Assembly: GCA_022824365.1 (NCBI GenBank)
Contig: JAJEAA010000023.1
Span: 62,001 to 126,000 of the forward strand
Reading direction: 5' to 3'
From: Anaerolineae bacterium
GTDB taxonomy: Bacteria > Chloroflexota > Anaerolineae > Aggregatilineales > Phototrophicaceae
Length of the DNA stretch: 64,000 nucleotides
Position numbers and translations under genes: made by a program. Positions 53,100-61,638 of this stretch are shown here, piece by piece. The notes under the pieces were generated by a model. The model was not told the DNA's origin. It did not search any database and was given only the letters and a program-made list of their open reading frames with translations. Numbering within the stretch: the first letter of the stretch is position 1; each line of letters begins with the position of its first letter.

Positions 53100-54128
53100 T
53101 CAAGGCATGGCGCAGTCATCGCCGCTGGCAACGTTGCTGTGGCGCGGCAATTCATCGGCGCCATTTCCGCGCAGGTCGTTGGCGCTGGCATAGACACGAG
53201 AGTCAAACAAGGACTGAATCCCGCGATTCACATTGCCTGTCACGATATTGTCGCGCGCCTCCGCCATCGAATGGAAATCGATCATGATGCCATTGCCAAA
53301 GCGCGCTCCCTCGCCGCCAGCCGCCGTGTTCATGACCACATTGCCGCAGATGGCCGCCATCGACATATCAAAGACATAGATGCCCGTCTCGGTATTGCTG
53401 TCGACGATATTGTCCGCAACCAGGGCATGGGACATCTCATCAATCATGATCCCGTGTTTCAGATTGTCGCTAACAATGTTGTCTTCAATATAGATCTTGC
53501 CGGTCATATTGGTAGCGATACCGCTATGCGCATTGTGAGAGACGGTGTTGCCGATAATGCGGGAAGCGGGCCATTGCGTGGTATTGGTGACGTGTATGCC
53601 TCTGCCATAGGGCGCGTTGGCGGCGCGAATCGTGTTGTGGAGGATATCAGCCGCTGCCAGCCTCACCTTGATGCCGGCTAGACGACTGTCGCTGATGAGG
53701 TTGTCGCGCACACTCACGGCTTGGCTGCGGGTAATATAAATCCCGAACTTGCCGCCGCTGATGACCAGGTTCGCGACCTGTACATCGGCTGTGTCGGCGA
53801 TGGTGATGACGGGACGCTCGTCATTTCCAACCAGGAGGACCGTATGCCCGCGCTTGCCGCGCAAGACTAGCGGACGGGTTATGCTTAGCGATTCGCGATA
53901 TAGCCCGCCCTCAACTTCAACAATCGTATGGTCGTCGGCTCTGTCCAAGGCGGCGCTTATGGTCGGATAATCGCCCGGGACACGGACGATACGCTTGTCG
54001 AGCGCAAGACTCGATGCTGGTTGTATAAAGGCGAATACGGCCAGCAGCGCCCATAGTCCCGCTTTATGGTAGCGGCGCGCCCATCTCGCCGCCCTCATCA
54101 AGGTGGAAGCAGCTTGAAAGCGCGACAT
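53100..54128 (-). CDS. Secreted right-handed parallel beta-helix protein (NosD-like)
   Basis: 342 residues. A long basic leader followed by GLWALLAVFAFIQPASSLAL suggests export. The body has about ten short turns of the beta-helix type (VRDNLISDSRLAGIKVRLAA, IIGNTVSHNAHSGIATNMTG, IEDNIVSDNLKHGIMIDEMS, VADNIVDSNTETGIYVFDMS). The opening VRVPGDYPTISAALDRADDH is typical of pectate-lyase-like and NosD-like folds. No catalytic set is evident. It starts four bases after the permease stop, so it is in the ABC operon; a carbohydrate-binding or lyase role outside the cell would fit. Confidence 0.85.
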   Translation of the reverse strand: MSRFQAASTLMRAARWARRYHKAGLWALLAVFAFIQPASSLALDKRIVRVPGDYPTISAALDRADDHTIVEVEGGLYRESLSITRPLVLRGKRGHTVLLVGNDERPVITIADTADVQVANLVISGGKFGIYITRSQAVSVRDNLISDSRLAGIKVRLAAADILHNTIRAANAPYGRGIHVTNTTQWPASRIIGNTVSHNAHSGIATNMTGKIYIEDNIVSDNLKHGIMIDEMSHALVADNIVDSNTETGIYVFDMSMAAICGNVVMNTAAGGEGARFGNGIMIDFHSMAEARDNIVTGNVNRGIQSLFDSRVYASANDLRGNGADELPRHSNVASGDDCAMP

Positions 54129-54132
54129 AGCA

Positions 54133-55056
54133 TCAGCCTTTAACCGCTCCGGCAGTCACGCCACGAACAAAATAGCGCTGCAAGGAGAAGAATATCATCA
54201 AGGGAACGATCATTGAGATAAAGGTGCCAGCGGCCAGCAGATTCCACTGGGAACCGTATTGCCCCAACAACTCGCGTATTCCGGCGCTCAGCGGCATCAT
54301 ATTAGAGTCTTGCAGGAAAATCAGCGCATTTAACAAGTCGTTCCAGACCCACACAAATTGAAATATCGCGAGCGAGGCCAGCGCCGGTTTGGAGAGCGGC
54401 AAAACAATGCGAAAGAAAATCACCAATTCAGAAGCGCCGTCTACCCGCGCCGAATCGAAGACTTCCCCCGGCAAATCCGCAAAGAAATTGTAGAGCAGAA
54501 AAATAGCAAATGAGGTCCCATAAGCGGTATGCGCCAGCCATATCCCGGGCCAGGTGCCTGCCAAATCGAAGATGTTGTAGATGCGCAGGACCGGTACCCA
54601 GGTCGTTTGCAGCGGGATGATCAGAAGACCGATAATCAACAGATACAAGGTATTGCGAAATGGGAACTGCATCCAGGCGAAACCGTAAGCGGCCAGCGCA
54701 GCCAAGAAGATGGGCAGAAAGGTAGACGGGACGGTGATGATGATTGTATTCAGGAAGTTCTGCGCGATTCCCGGCGGCGCTGATTCACTGTCCGCAATGA
54801 CGTCTTCGTAGTTGCTCAGGCTCAAGCGGCCGAGCTCATCAAATGCGGTCCACCAGCCGGACGTGGCGATATCCGACGGCGCGCGAAACGAGGTGATGAG
54901 TATGCCGAAGGAAGGCGTTAGCCAGACGACAGCCAGGAAGATCAACAACACATGAACGGGGCCGCGCCTCGTCAATTCAATCAAGGTGTGGCTCCACGAC
55001 GGTTTCCCGGCCGCTCTTCCTCCGCCTCTGGCAGACTCCGCTTTGAACAGGTTCAT
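54133..55056 (-). CDS. Sugar ABC transporter permease, MalG type
   Basis: 307 residues. First helix VHVLLIFLAVVWLTPSFGIL; EAA-like loop GEVFDSARVDGASELVIFFR, in which the usual Glu-Ala-Ala is Asp-Ser-Ala; C-terminus RGVTAGAVKG. It overlaps the upstream permease by ATGA and is followed by the beta-helix gene. Confidence 0.92.
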   Translation of the reverse strand: MNLFKAESARGGGRAAGKPSWSHTLIELTRRGPVHVLLIFLAVVWLTPSFGILITSFRAPSDIATSGWWTAFDELGRLSLSNYEDVIADSESAPPGIAQNFLNTIIITVPSTFLPIFLAALAAYGFAWMQFPFRNTLYLLIIGLLIIPLQTTWVPVLRIYNIFDLAGTWPGIWLAHTAYGTSFAIFLLYNFFADLPGEVFDSARVDGASELVIFFRIVLPLSKPALASLAIFQFVWVWNDLLNALIFLQDSNMMPLSAGIRELLGQYGSQWNLLAAGTFISMIVPLMIFFSLQRYFVRGVTAGAVKG

Positions 55057-55958
55057 CGCAAGTCCTGTCGGATTTGGCGGATTTGGTAAATGATGGCCGG
55101 CAGAACCAAAATGAAGAGAATGACCGCTACCGCGCTGCCGTAACCGACTCGGTTGTTGCCAAAAATTTCCAGCCAGACGGTGAAGCCAATCACGCGGGTG
55201 GCGCCGCGCGGTCCGCCTTCAGTCATTACCAGAATCAGATCAACCATCTTCAAAGCATTGATGGTCAACATGATGGTCACAAAGGTCAGCGGTCGCATCA
55301 GCATCGGTAAGCTCACGCGCCAGAAAACTTGCCAGGCGTTGCCGCCATCAACTCTCGCTGCTTCCAGGATTTCCCGCGGCAAGCCCTTGTATGCCGCTGA
55401 AAGCACGACGGTGGGCAGCCCCGCGGACGTCCATGTTGCCGCCAAAATGATGGCTACGTTTGCCAGCTCCTTTCGTCCCAGCCAGGTAATCGGCTCAAAA
55501 TGGGGAAACACCGATGTCATCGCCGCATTCAGGACACCTTTGGTTAAATCCGGACTATAGACGAAAACAAAGATCACCGAAGCGGCGGTGGAAGAAATTA
55601 CCATAGGCAAGAAAATGATCGATTTAATGGTAGCTTCGTAGCGGACGCGGTCGGACAGTATGGCGATGAGCAAGCCAATGCCAACGGTTAAGGAGGGAAA
55701 GACCAGCACCCAAAGAGCGGTGGTTGGCAAGACCCCGCTCGGCGGCCAGCGATTCAAGCGCAAGAAGGTCTTGTCGGCCGTCAGCAAGCGCTCAAAGTTT
55801 GCCAGGCCGACAAACTCCCGGCCCGGGTTCAGCATGGTGCCTTTGGTGAAACTCAACAAGATAGTGTGAATGGTGGGATAAACCAGGAAGACCGCCAGGA
55901 CAAAAAGCGCTGGACCTACAAACAGCAGGGGAAGCCATTTGCTGTGTTTGCCGGCCAT
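55053..55958 (-). CDS. Sugar ABC transporter permease, MalF/UgpA type
   Basis: 301 residues; first helix LFVGPALFVLAVFLVYPTIH, EAA loop REILEAARVDGGNAWQVFWR. Forms the channel with the 54133 product. A 250-base gap with a hairpin separates it from the binding-protein gene. Confidence 0.92.
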   Translation of the reverse strand: MAGKHSKWLPLLFVGPALFVLAVFLVYPTIHTILLSFTKGTMLNPGREFVGLANFERLLTADKTFLRLNRWPPSGVLPTTALWVLVFPSLTVGIGLLIAILSDRVRYEATIKSIIFLPMVISSTAASVIFVFVYSPDLTKGVLNAAMTSVFPHFEPITWLGRKELANVAIILAATWTSAGLPTVVLSAAYKGLPREILEAARVDGGNAWQVFWRVSLPMLMRPLTFVTIMLTINALKMVDLILVMTEGGPRGATRVIGFTVWLEIFGNNRVGYGSAVAVILFILVLPAIIYQIRQIRQDLR

Positions 55959-56082
55959 TTTATCCTTGGTCTCCTCGAAGATGGCTGCAGTAACGTCTGG
56001 CGCTTACAACAGAACCAGAAAACCGAAGGTCAGAAACGACTCAACTACCGTCTCGCAGCCAGTTGCGCAGCGTGGTCCCTGG

Positions 56083-56111
56083 TTGGGATGCCCCCGCCGG
56101 AGACATCCCAA
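56083..56111 (-). terminator. Intercistronic hairpin between binding protein and permease genes
   Basis: TTGGGATG (56083-56090) pairs with CATCCCAA (56104-56111) around a 13-base loop. No T-run. As at 39332, it probably allows more binding protein than permease to be made. Confidence 0.5.
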
Positions 56112-56209
56112 ATATCTATCGGAAGGTACTGCGCGGCTCGCTCCAGCGCGCCGGGACAATGCCAAATCAGATGGCGGACTTTAGTCGCGGACGCTGCAAA
56201 TCTCCGCTG

Positions 56210-57487
56210 CTAGTAGGCTGCGTCAGCAGCGTCTTCCAAGTTTTCCAGGATTTCCATCATGCTGTCGGGATCGGCCAGGTAATCCTGCAAGGCTACAAAC
56301 AGGGCATCGCCGCCGACAGCCCCCGGCGCCAAATCCGATCCGTCGAAAACAAAGACATCAGACGCTGCGATCTGCTGCGCTTCTTTGGCTTTGCATACAT
56401 CGTACGATTCGAGCGGGACGCCGGTATTCGGCGACAGGATGGCGCCTTCCTCGGCGGTCGCCCATATAGTTGCCGATTCAGGGCTAGCCAGCCATTGCAT
56501 CATGGCGCGGACCTCGGGACGGTCATTGAACATCATCATCACATCGCCGCCGCCCATCAGAGTATCGCCAAACATATCGCCCGGTTCGGGGAAGTCGAAG
56601 AAATCAAAGTCTTCCCCACAGACTAGGTCGGGGAAGGTTTCAGCGATGATGCCGCCGACGAAACTGCCTGACAGGAACAACTCGCCTGCCGGATCTTCGG
56701 GGCGGAAGGCGGCGTCGATACCCGAGCGCAAGTCAGTGGAGAGCGCGCCATCGACCCCGCCGCTGATGCGCTCATCAGCCGGATCAAAGATGCGCCGGAA
56801 GGTTTCCAGGGTCTCGATAACCGTCGGATCAGTCCACTCGACCTCGTGGGTGACGAACAGACCATTATACATTTCCGGCCCGGCGATGCTGATATAGAGC
56901 GTCTCGAACCAGTCCGTCAAGACCCAGGCGGAGCCCGCCGATAGCATGAACGGTACTTGACCGTCAGCAACAAAAGCGTCGCCCAGCGCGATGAGCTCGT
57001 CGTACGTGGTCGGGGCTTCCAGACCCAGCGCTTCCATTGACGCCGGCTTGTACCAGAATGTGCCCTTCGAGGATACTTTCACCATGAAGCCGTAAAGCTC
57101 ACCGTCAACTGTGCCAATTTCCAGTACGCTCGCCGGTGTATGGGCGAGCATCTCGGCCGACAAGACCGGATCATCACCGCTGGACAGCGGCAACAGGGCG
57201 CCGTCTCTGGCGAAAGCAGCGGTAACGCCGGGGCGCGGCATCTGCGCCAGGTCCGGCGCGTTGCCAGCCGCCACCAGCGGTCCCAGATCAACCTCTATGC
57301 TGGAAAGCTGAAGGATTTCATAGTCGATTCCCGAGCCATCAAGCACCTTTACAAATGCGGCCAATTCCGCGCCGCCCCAGCCGGTCGCAATCGTGACCGG
57401 GTCTTGCGCGCCAGCGGGCGCAACTAGCAACGCCAACATCAATAGCAAGCCGAATATACGAACTAGGATATTATTTAAGCGGTACAT
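56210..57487 (-). CDS. Extracellular sugar-binding protein of ABC transporter
   Basis: 425 residues from ATG 57487 behind AGGAG. Sec signal (FGLLLMLALLVAPAGAQ). Family-1 core with TTYDELIALGDAFVADGQVP, SAGSAWVLTDWFETLYISIA, FLSGSFVGGIIAETFPDLVC. Two Cys in the mature chain (VCGEDF, DVCKAK) may pair. First gene of an operon with two permeases and the beta-helix protein. Resembles alpha-glucoside-type binding proteins, but the ligand is not readable. Confidence 0.9.
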   Translation of the reverse strand: MYRLNNILVRIFGLLLMLALLVAPAGAQDPVTIATGWGGAELAAFVKVLDGSGIDYEILQLSSIEVDLGPLVAAGNAPDLAQMPRPGVTAAFARDGALLPLSSGDDPVLSAEMLAHTPASVLEIGTVDGELYGFMVKVSSKGTFWYKPASMEALGLEAPTTYDELIALGDAFVADGQVPFMLSAGSAWVLTDWFETLYISIAGPEMYNGLFVTHEVEWTDPTVIETLETFRRIFDPADERISGGVDGALSTDLRSGIDAAFRPEDPAGELFLSGSFVGGIIAETFPDLVCGEDFDFFDFPEPGDMFGDTLMGGGDVMMMFNDRPEVRAMMQWLASPESATIWATAEEGAILSPNTGVPLESYDVCKAKEAQQIAASDVFVFDGSDLAPGAVGGDALFVALQDYLADPDSMMEILENLEDAADAAY

Positions 57488-58166
57488 GGTATCATCTCCT
57501 AAAGTATTGTGAGTTGTGGTCGCTGTAAAAGTGTTTCACTTTGACCAGCGTGATCCGCCGTGCGAAAAACCGTTCCAATACGACCGACAGCTACATTATG
57601 ACATAGCGCTTATGCCAGATGCAAACGACGCATTTGTGAAGCATGTGTTATTGTCGTAGCGGCGCAGAGTGCGCAAAGTACATTTTGCGGCGAGACTGCC
57701 GAATATCTGTTGCGATACTTCATTAGAGACTTTGACGAATCCTCGACGACCGTGCCGTCGCTCGGCTGTTTTGTGGTTCTCGGTAAAGGCGCCGCAGCTT
57801 TTCCCGCTGCTCGTCGGCGGATGCGCAGGGAATCGCCAGCGCCAGATAGTACGGCGGGACCTGATAAGGGATGTCGAAACTGTAATGTCGGGGCAAATAT
57901 ACCAAGGTGATAAACTGCCGTATGCCGCGCCAAGGAGAGAAGAAAGCGACTGTCAGCCAAAGACAGTATGGATGACGAGCCCTGATTGACTGCCGGCCGG
58001 GACACTGCAAAGAGGACCGCAACAGCTTGGAGATTCAAATCAGCAACGCTGCCTGGTTCATTTGTGCTCCAAACCAAACCCCTCGGCGCCCTCGATGCTT
58101 AGTTCCTCCCGCCTCGTCCAATCTGCAACATTCTGTGATACAACCTCCTCCAAGGAGAACCCGCTG
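57488..58166. other. Long intergenic region, no supportable gene
   Basis: About 680 bases. Minus-strand frames at 57610-58077 and 57723-58022 are open but lack ribosome sites and family motifs; one contains a protein-like stretch (YLPRHYSFDIPYQVPPYYLA) that may be a remnant. The last 60 bases carry the antitoxin leader shared with 59.5 kb (GTGATACAACCTC, then AAGGAGAACCC). Confidence 0.4.
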
Positions 58167-58427
58167 ATGAATATTGACATTCCTGAAGAAATCACGCAGC
58201 AGTTAGAACAACTTGCCGAGCAGCACGATGTCGAAGTTGTTGTGCTGCTGGAGCAACTTATGAAGCGCTATAGGCCGCAAAAGAAGTGGGCGACCCTGGC
58301 CGACTTGGCGCGCAATGCCAAGGAAGCGGGCATGGCTTCTCCGCAGCCGGTCAATACCGCCGAGCGCAGCCGCGAGATTCTGAATACCGAATACGTCGAT
58401 TATCTCAAGAGCCGCATTGATTCGTGA
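58167..58427 (+). CDS. Antitoxin of a PIN-domain pair (second copy)
   Basis: 86 residues from ATG 58167, with AAGGAG at 58152-58157. Head MNIDIPEEITQQLEQLAEQH; middle KKWATLADLARNAKEAGMAS; tail SREILNTEYVDYL shared with the antitoxins at 3766 and 59563. It overlaps the broken PIN gene by four bases. The antitoxin is intact although its toxin is not. Confidence 0.8.
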   Translation: MNIDIPEEITQQLEQLAEQHDVEVVVLLEQLMKRYRPQKKWATLADLARNAKEAGMASPQPVNTAERSREILNTEYVDYLKSRIDS

Positions 58428-58836
58428 CGCTTATCGTCGACAGCAGCTTCCTGGTCGCACTTTATAACGTCGAAGACGCCTTTCATCGCCAGGCATTGCG
58501 TTTTGGCGATCAGAATACCGAACTGTGGGTTGTGCCCGATGTCGTCTTGCCTGAGACCTGTTATCTTTCAGGCGCGACTTCGGCTACTTTGGAGTGCAAA
58601 GATTTCTCGAGTATTTCGCGCGTCTAAATGCTCAACTCGAATCCCTTTTGAAAGACGACCTGGACAGAGTGCGCGATATTGCGAACACCTATGCCGATGC
58701 GGAACTTGATATTGTCGATTGCTGCATCATGACCATCGCTGAACGCCTCAACATCACACGAATCGCGACATTCGACCGGCGCGTTTTAAGCGTATTCCGA
58801 CCGCCTCACTGCGGGTCAATCACTAGCCATCTATGA
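58424..58836 (+). pseudogene. PIN-domain toxin, disrupted by a one-base frameshift
   Basis: Frame 1 gives LIVDSSFLVALYNVEDAFHR to PETCYL; after a break near 58570 a second frame gives RDFGYFGVQRFLEYFARLNA, ELDIVDCCIMTIAERLNITR and IATFDRRVLSVFRPPHC. Joined, the two pieces align end to end with the intact toxin at 4116-4538. One base appears lost around CTTTCAGGCGCGAC. All PIN acidic residues survive across the two parts, so the loss may be recent or a sequencing error. Confidence 0.85.
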
Positions 58837-59359
58837 GGAACTCGCCGCCTATACCCCGGCGAGTAACCCGGAAGCAATTGAACAGAGAGGGGTTGGATCG
58901 CCTTACTATCCACGCGCGGCAATTCACCGGCCTGCCGTCGGAGGCATCGCCGTTGCCCGAGCCTTGCTCCCGCGCGCCGCCATTGCTCTGTTCCGAATTG
59001 TTCGGGTTCGGGCTTTGCGTCAGGGCGACAGGGTTCTTGGTCTGATTGGCGCCCTGCCCCTGCCCGCCGCCGCTTTGCCCCGAAATGGAAGCGCTGCCCC
59101 GCGTGTTCTCGTTTTGCGTCGGGGCGACCTGCATGTTCGGGTGGTTGGCGCCAACGGATTGCGCGCACTCCTCGGCGGTTTGATCGACGGCGCCGGCCGT
59201 GACTGCCGCTTCGCACCAGCCTATCATCCAGTCGGACTGGGTTTGGCAATTGGCGCCCTCTTCATAGCAGGTGTTGCCAGTGAAACCGGACGCTTGCGCC
59301 GCGGTCGCCAGGAATGAAGTGAACAAGCAAGAAAATATCAGGATAACGCTAGATTTCAT
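58823..59359 (-). CDS. Small secreted protein, Cys-containing and Asn/Gln/Gly-rich
   Basis: 178 residues from ATG 59359 behind AAGGGGGC. Signal peptide SSVILIFSCLFTSFLATAAQ; then a short Cys-bearing segment (NTCYEEGANCQTQSDWMIGW, EECAQSV), followed by a low-complexity tail (SGQSGGGQGQGANQTKNPVA). I recognise no family. A direct repeat CCCCCTTGCGGAA occurs twice just upstream (59364-59392). Its 3' end overlaps the broken PIN gene by 14 bases. The last 35 residues are basic and may be readthrough into degraded sequence. Confidence 0.6.
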   Translation of the reverse strand: MKSSVILIFSCLFTSFLATAAQASGFTGNTCYEEGANCQTQSDWMIGWCEAAVTAGAVDQTAEECAQSVGANHPNMQVAPTQNENTRGSASISGQSGGGQGQGANQTKNPVALTQSPNPNNSEQSNGGAREQGSGNGDASDGRPVNCRAWIVRRSNPSLFNCFRVTRRGIGGEFLIDG

Positions 59360-59562
59360 GACAGCCCCCTTGCGGAAGCCCCCTTGCGGAATATCATAAT
59401 CGATTTATGGAAGAATGTCAAGAATGCGTCTTAAAATATAGGGATTAGGTCTCTTCGTGCCATTCTCCCCCATCCCCCATTATGATGTATGTTGTTGAAT
59501 ACAGCCTTTATCCAACTTCGCAGCATTTTGTGATACAACCTCATGGTAAGGAGAACCCACCC

Positions 59563-59862
59563 ATGACCATCGACATTCCTGAAGACATCGCTCTGCGCCT
59601 TGAAGCGCTGGCGAAACAGAAAGACGCCGACCTCAACGATCTACTGCACGACCTGCTTGAGCGCTATGAAGCCGAGCACGAGGGCGATGACAAACAGTGG
59701 GCCACCCTGGCAGATATGGCGCGTCATGCGAAGGAATTGAACATGTCGTCGCCTGAACCGGTTGACAACGCCGGGCGCAGCCGCGAGATTCTGAATACCG
59801 AATACGTCGATTATCTGTACGATCGTCACGTCAAGGGAATGGCAGCAGTTTCCGAAGCATAA
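59563..59862 (+). CDS. Orphan antitoxin (third copy)
   Basis: 99 residues from ATG 59563 with AAGGAG at 59548-59553. It has the same layout as the 58167 product: MTIDIPEDIALRLEALAKQK, KQWATLADMARHAKELNMSS, SREILNTEYVDYLYDRHV. No PIN gene or remnant follows, and the C-terminus has extra residues (VKGMAAVSEA). Its leader (TTTGTGATACAACCTC..AAGGAGAACCC) nearly equals that of the second copy, so the two could be cross-regulated. Confidence 0.78.
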   Translation: MTIDIPEDIALRLEALAKQKDADLNDLLHDLLERYEAEHEGDDKQWATLADMARHAKELNMSSPEPVDNAGRSREILNTEYVDYLYDRHVKGMAAVSEA

Positions 59863-60048
59863 GCATATTTCCTTTGTGTCCTTTGTGCCTTCGTACCTCT
59901 GTGTTCCAAAACCAAACCCTCTGTGCTCTCAATTTGACTCTGTGTCCTCGGTGGTAAAGTGTAGAACGTCCGCACATATATGGTAAATCTTGACAAGCCC
60001 GCCCCGCATCCGTTCTAATCTAAGCCCAACCACGAACGGAGCCGCGCC
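59863..60048. repeat. Short CTTTGTG/CTCTGTG repeats, intergenic
   Basis: Five loosely spaced 8-mers of the form CTYTGTGY occur between 59872 and 59946, ending CTCGGTGG. A similar TGTCCTCGGTGG end occurs near 14041. Not coding by appearance; role unknown. Confidence 0.35.
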
Positions 60049-60321
60049 ATGGCACAGGTCAAATTCACGCCCAACCTCAAACGCTTCTTCCCCGACCTCT
60101 GCGAATGCCGCATCGACGCCGCCGATGTCGCCGAGATCGTCGTCGCCGTCGACCAGCGCTGGCGCGGCCTCGCCGATTACATCATCGACGAGCAAGGCGC
60201 CCTGCGCAAACACGTCAACATCTTCGTCGGCGATGAACTCCTGCGCGACAAACAGACCCTCTCCGACCGCGTCTCCGCCGACACCAAAATCTACATCGTG
60301 CAAGCGCTTTCCGGGGGTTAG
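60049..60321 (+). CDS. MoaD/ThiS-family beta-grasp protein
   Basis: 90 residues ending in Gly-Gly, the hallmark of sulfur-carrier proteins activated by adenylation. Segments KFTPNLKRFFPDLCECRIDA, VNIFVGDELLRDKQTLSDRV and KIYIVQALSGG follow the MoaD/ThiS fold. No molybdopterin or thiamin gene is nearby; instead an Asp-box propeller gene follows after 87 bases. Such a pairing, if functional, implies a different sulfur-transfer or modifier role. CGGAG lies upstream of ATG 60049. Confidence 0.87.
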   Translation: MAQVKFTPNLKRFFPDLCECRIDAADVAEIVVAVDQRWRGLADYIIDEQGALRKHVNIFVGDELLRDKQTLSDRVSADTKIYIVQALSGG

Positions 60322-60408
60322 CGCTTTGGGAAACTTGAAAATTCATACTATCTGCATCAGCGAGTCACCTCTCTCTATTGATATGGGGAGGGGCCGGGGA
60401 GGGGTTAG

Positions 60409-61494
60409 ATGCAACACAAACTGCTCGTAGGCACACGCAAGGGCTTGCTCATCATGAGCCGAGACGGCGCGGACTGGACAGTCGAATCCGCCCACTTTGA
60501 AGCGATCCCCGTCGTCTACGCCTTTCGCGATAAGCGCACGGACACGATCTGGGTCAGTCTGGATCACGGGCATTGGGGCGGCAAGCTCCACCGCTCCCGC
60601 GATGGCGGCGCGACCTGGGAAGAGGTGGAAGCGCCCAAGTACCCCGAAGGCGATACCGTCCCGCCCGATTTCAGCGTGCCTGCCAAGACCAACTACATCT
60701 GGCTGATCGAACCCGGCGGCGTCGACGAACCGCAGCGTCTCTACGTGGGCACCGACCCCGGCGGGCTCTTCCTCAGCGATGACGGCGGCGACAGCTTTCA
60801 ACTGGTCGAAACGCTCTGGAACCACCACTCAAATACGCATTGGTTCGGCGCTGGACGCGATCATCCGGGCGTGGTGACGATCCAGGTCGACCCGCGCGAT
60901 AGCCGCTGCGTGACCGTCGGCATCAGCGTCGGCGGCGTCTACGTCAGCCAAGACGGCGGCGAAACCTGGGAAGCGCGCAACCGCGGCCTCTTCGCCGATT
61001 ACCTGCCCGACAATTACGCCGAGTTCGGCCACGACCCGCATATCATCCTCGCCAGCCCCTCCAACCCCGATGTGCTCTGGCAGCAAAACCATTGCGGCAT
61101 GTATCGCAGCGCCGACGGCGGACGGGATTGGCAAGACATCTCCGATAAAAATGGCGGACCGGCCGGCTTCGGCTTCGCGCTGGCGGTGGACGAGCAAGAC
61201 GAGCGCGTCGCCTGGGTGGCGCCGGCGGTCAGCGCCGAGTATCGCGTCCCCGTCGATCGCGCCCTGGTCATCAGCCGCACCGAAGACGGCGGCGAAACCT
61301 GGCAAGACCTGCGGGACGGCTTGCCACAGGAACATTGCTACGATCTTATCTTCCGCCACGCCCTGGACAAACGCGGCGATGCGCTGGCTTTCGGCACCAC
61401 CGCCGGCAACTTCTACGTCTCCGATGACCGCGGCGATCACTGGCGCTGCCTGACGCATAATCTCGCCGTCGTCTACTCCGTGCGCTTTATGTAA
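60409..61494 (+). CDS. Asp-box (BNR/sialidase-like) beta-propeller protein
   Basis: 361 residues, no signal peptide, start ATG 60409 behind GGAGGGG. At least five Asp boxes: SRDGGATW, SDDGGDSF, SQDGGETW, SADGGRDW, SDDRGDHW, plus TEDGGETW. Acidic and aromatic surface residues are rich, but the sialidase catalytic Arg triad is not evident. Many bacterial proteins of this type are annotated as exo-alpha-sialidases on fold alone. Adjacent to the MoaD-like gene, same strand, so probably co-transcribed. Confidence 0.87.
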   Translation: MQHKLLVGTRKGLLIMSRDGADWTVESAHFEAIPVVYAFRDKRTDTIWVSLDHGHWGGKLHRSRDGGATWEEVEAPKYPEGDTVPPDFSVPAKTNYIWLIEPGGVDEPQRLYVGTDPGGLFLSDDGGDSFQLVETLWNHHSNTHWFGAGRDHPGVVTIQVDPRDSRCVTVGISVGGVYVSQDGGETWEARNRGLFADYLPDNYAEFGHDPHIILASPSNPDVLWQQNHCGMYRSADGGRDWQDISDKNGGPAGFGFALAVDEQDERVAWVAPAVSAEYRVPVDRALVISRTEDGGETWQDLRDGLPQEHCYDLIFRHALDKRGDALAFGTTAGNFYVSDDRGDHWRCLTHNLAVVYSVRFM

Positions 61495-61638
61495 GCGGGA
61501 ACTACGTCGAATATCGTAGGGCGAGCCATAGGGTCGCCCGTTTGCTGGATTCGGGATGTTCGGCGGGCGACTTGATAGGATTGACCGCCAGCCACCCCTA
61601 CAAGTATTGGCTGGAAGCGTGAAATGGAGCGAAAACTG

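Noticed and set aside
57610-58077. 155-codon minus-strand open frame and an overlapping 99-codon frame
   Set aside because: No start signals; the two frames compete, and only a short stretch looks protein-like. Recorded as a possible remnant, not as a gene.
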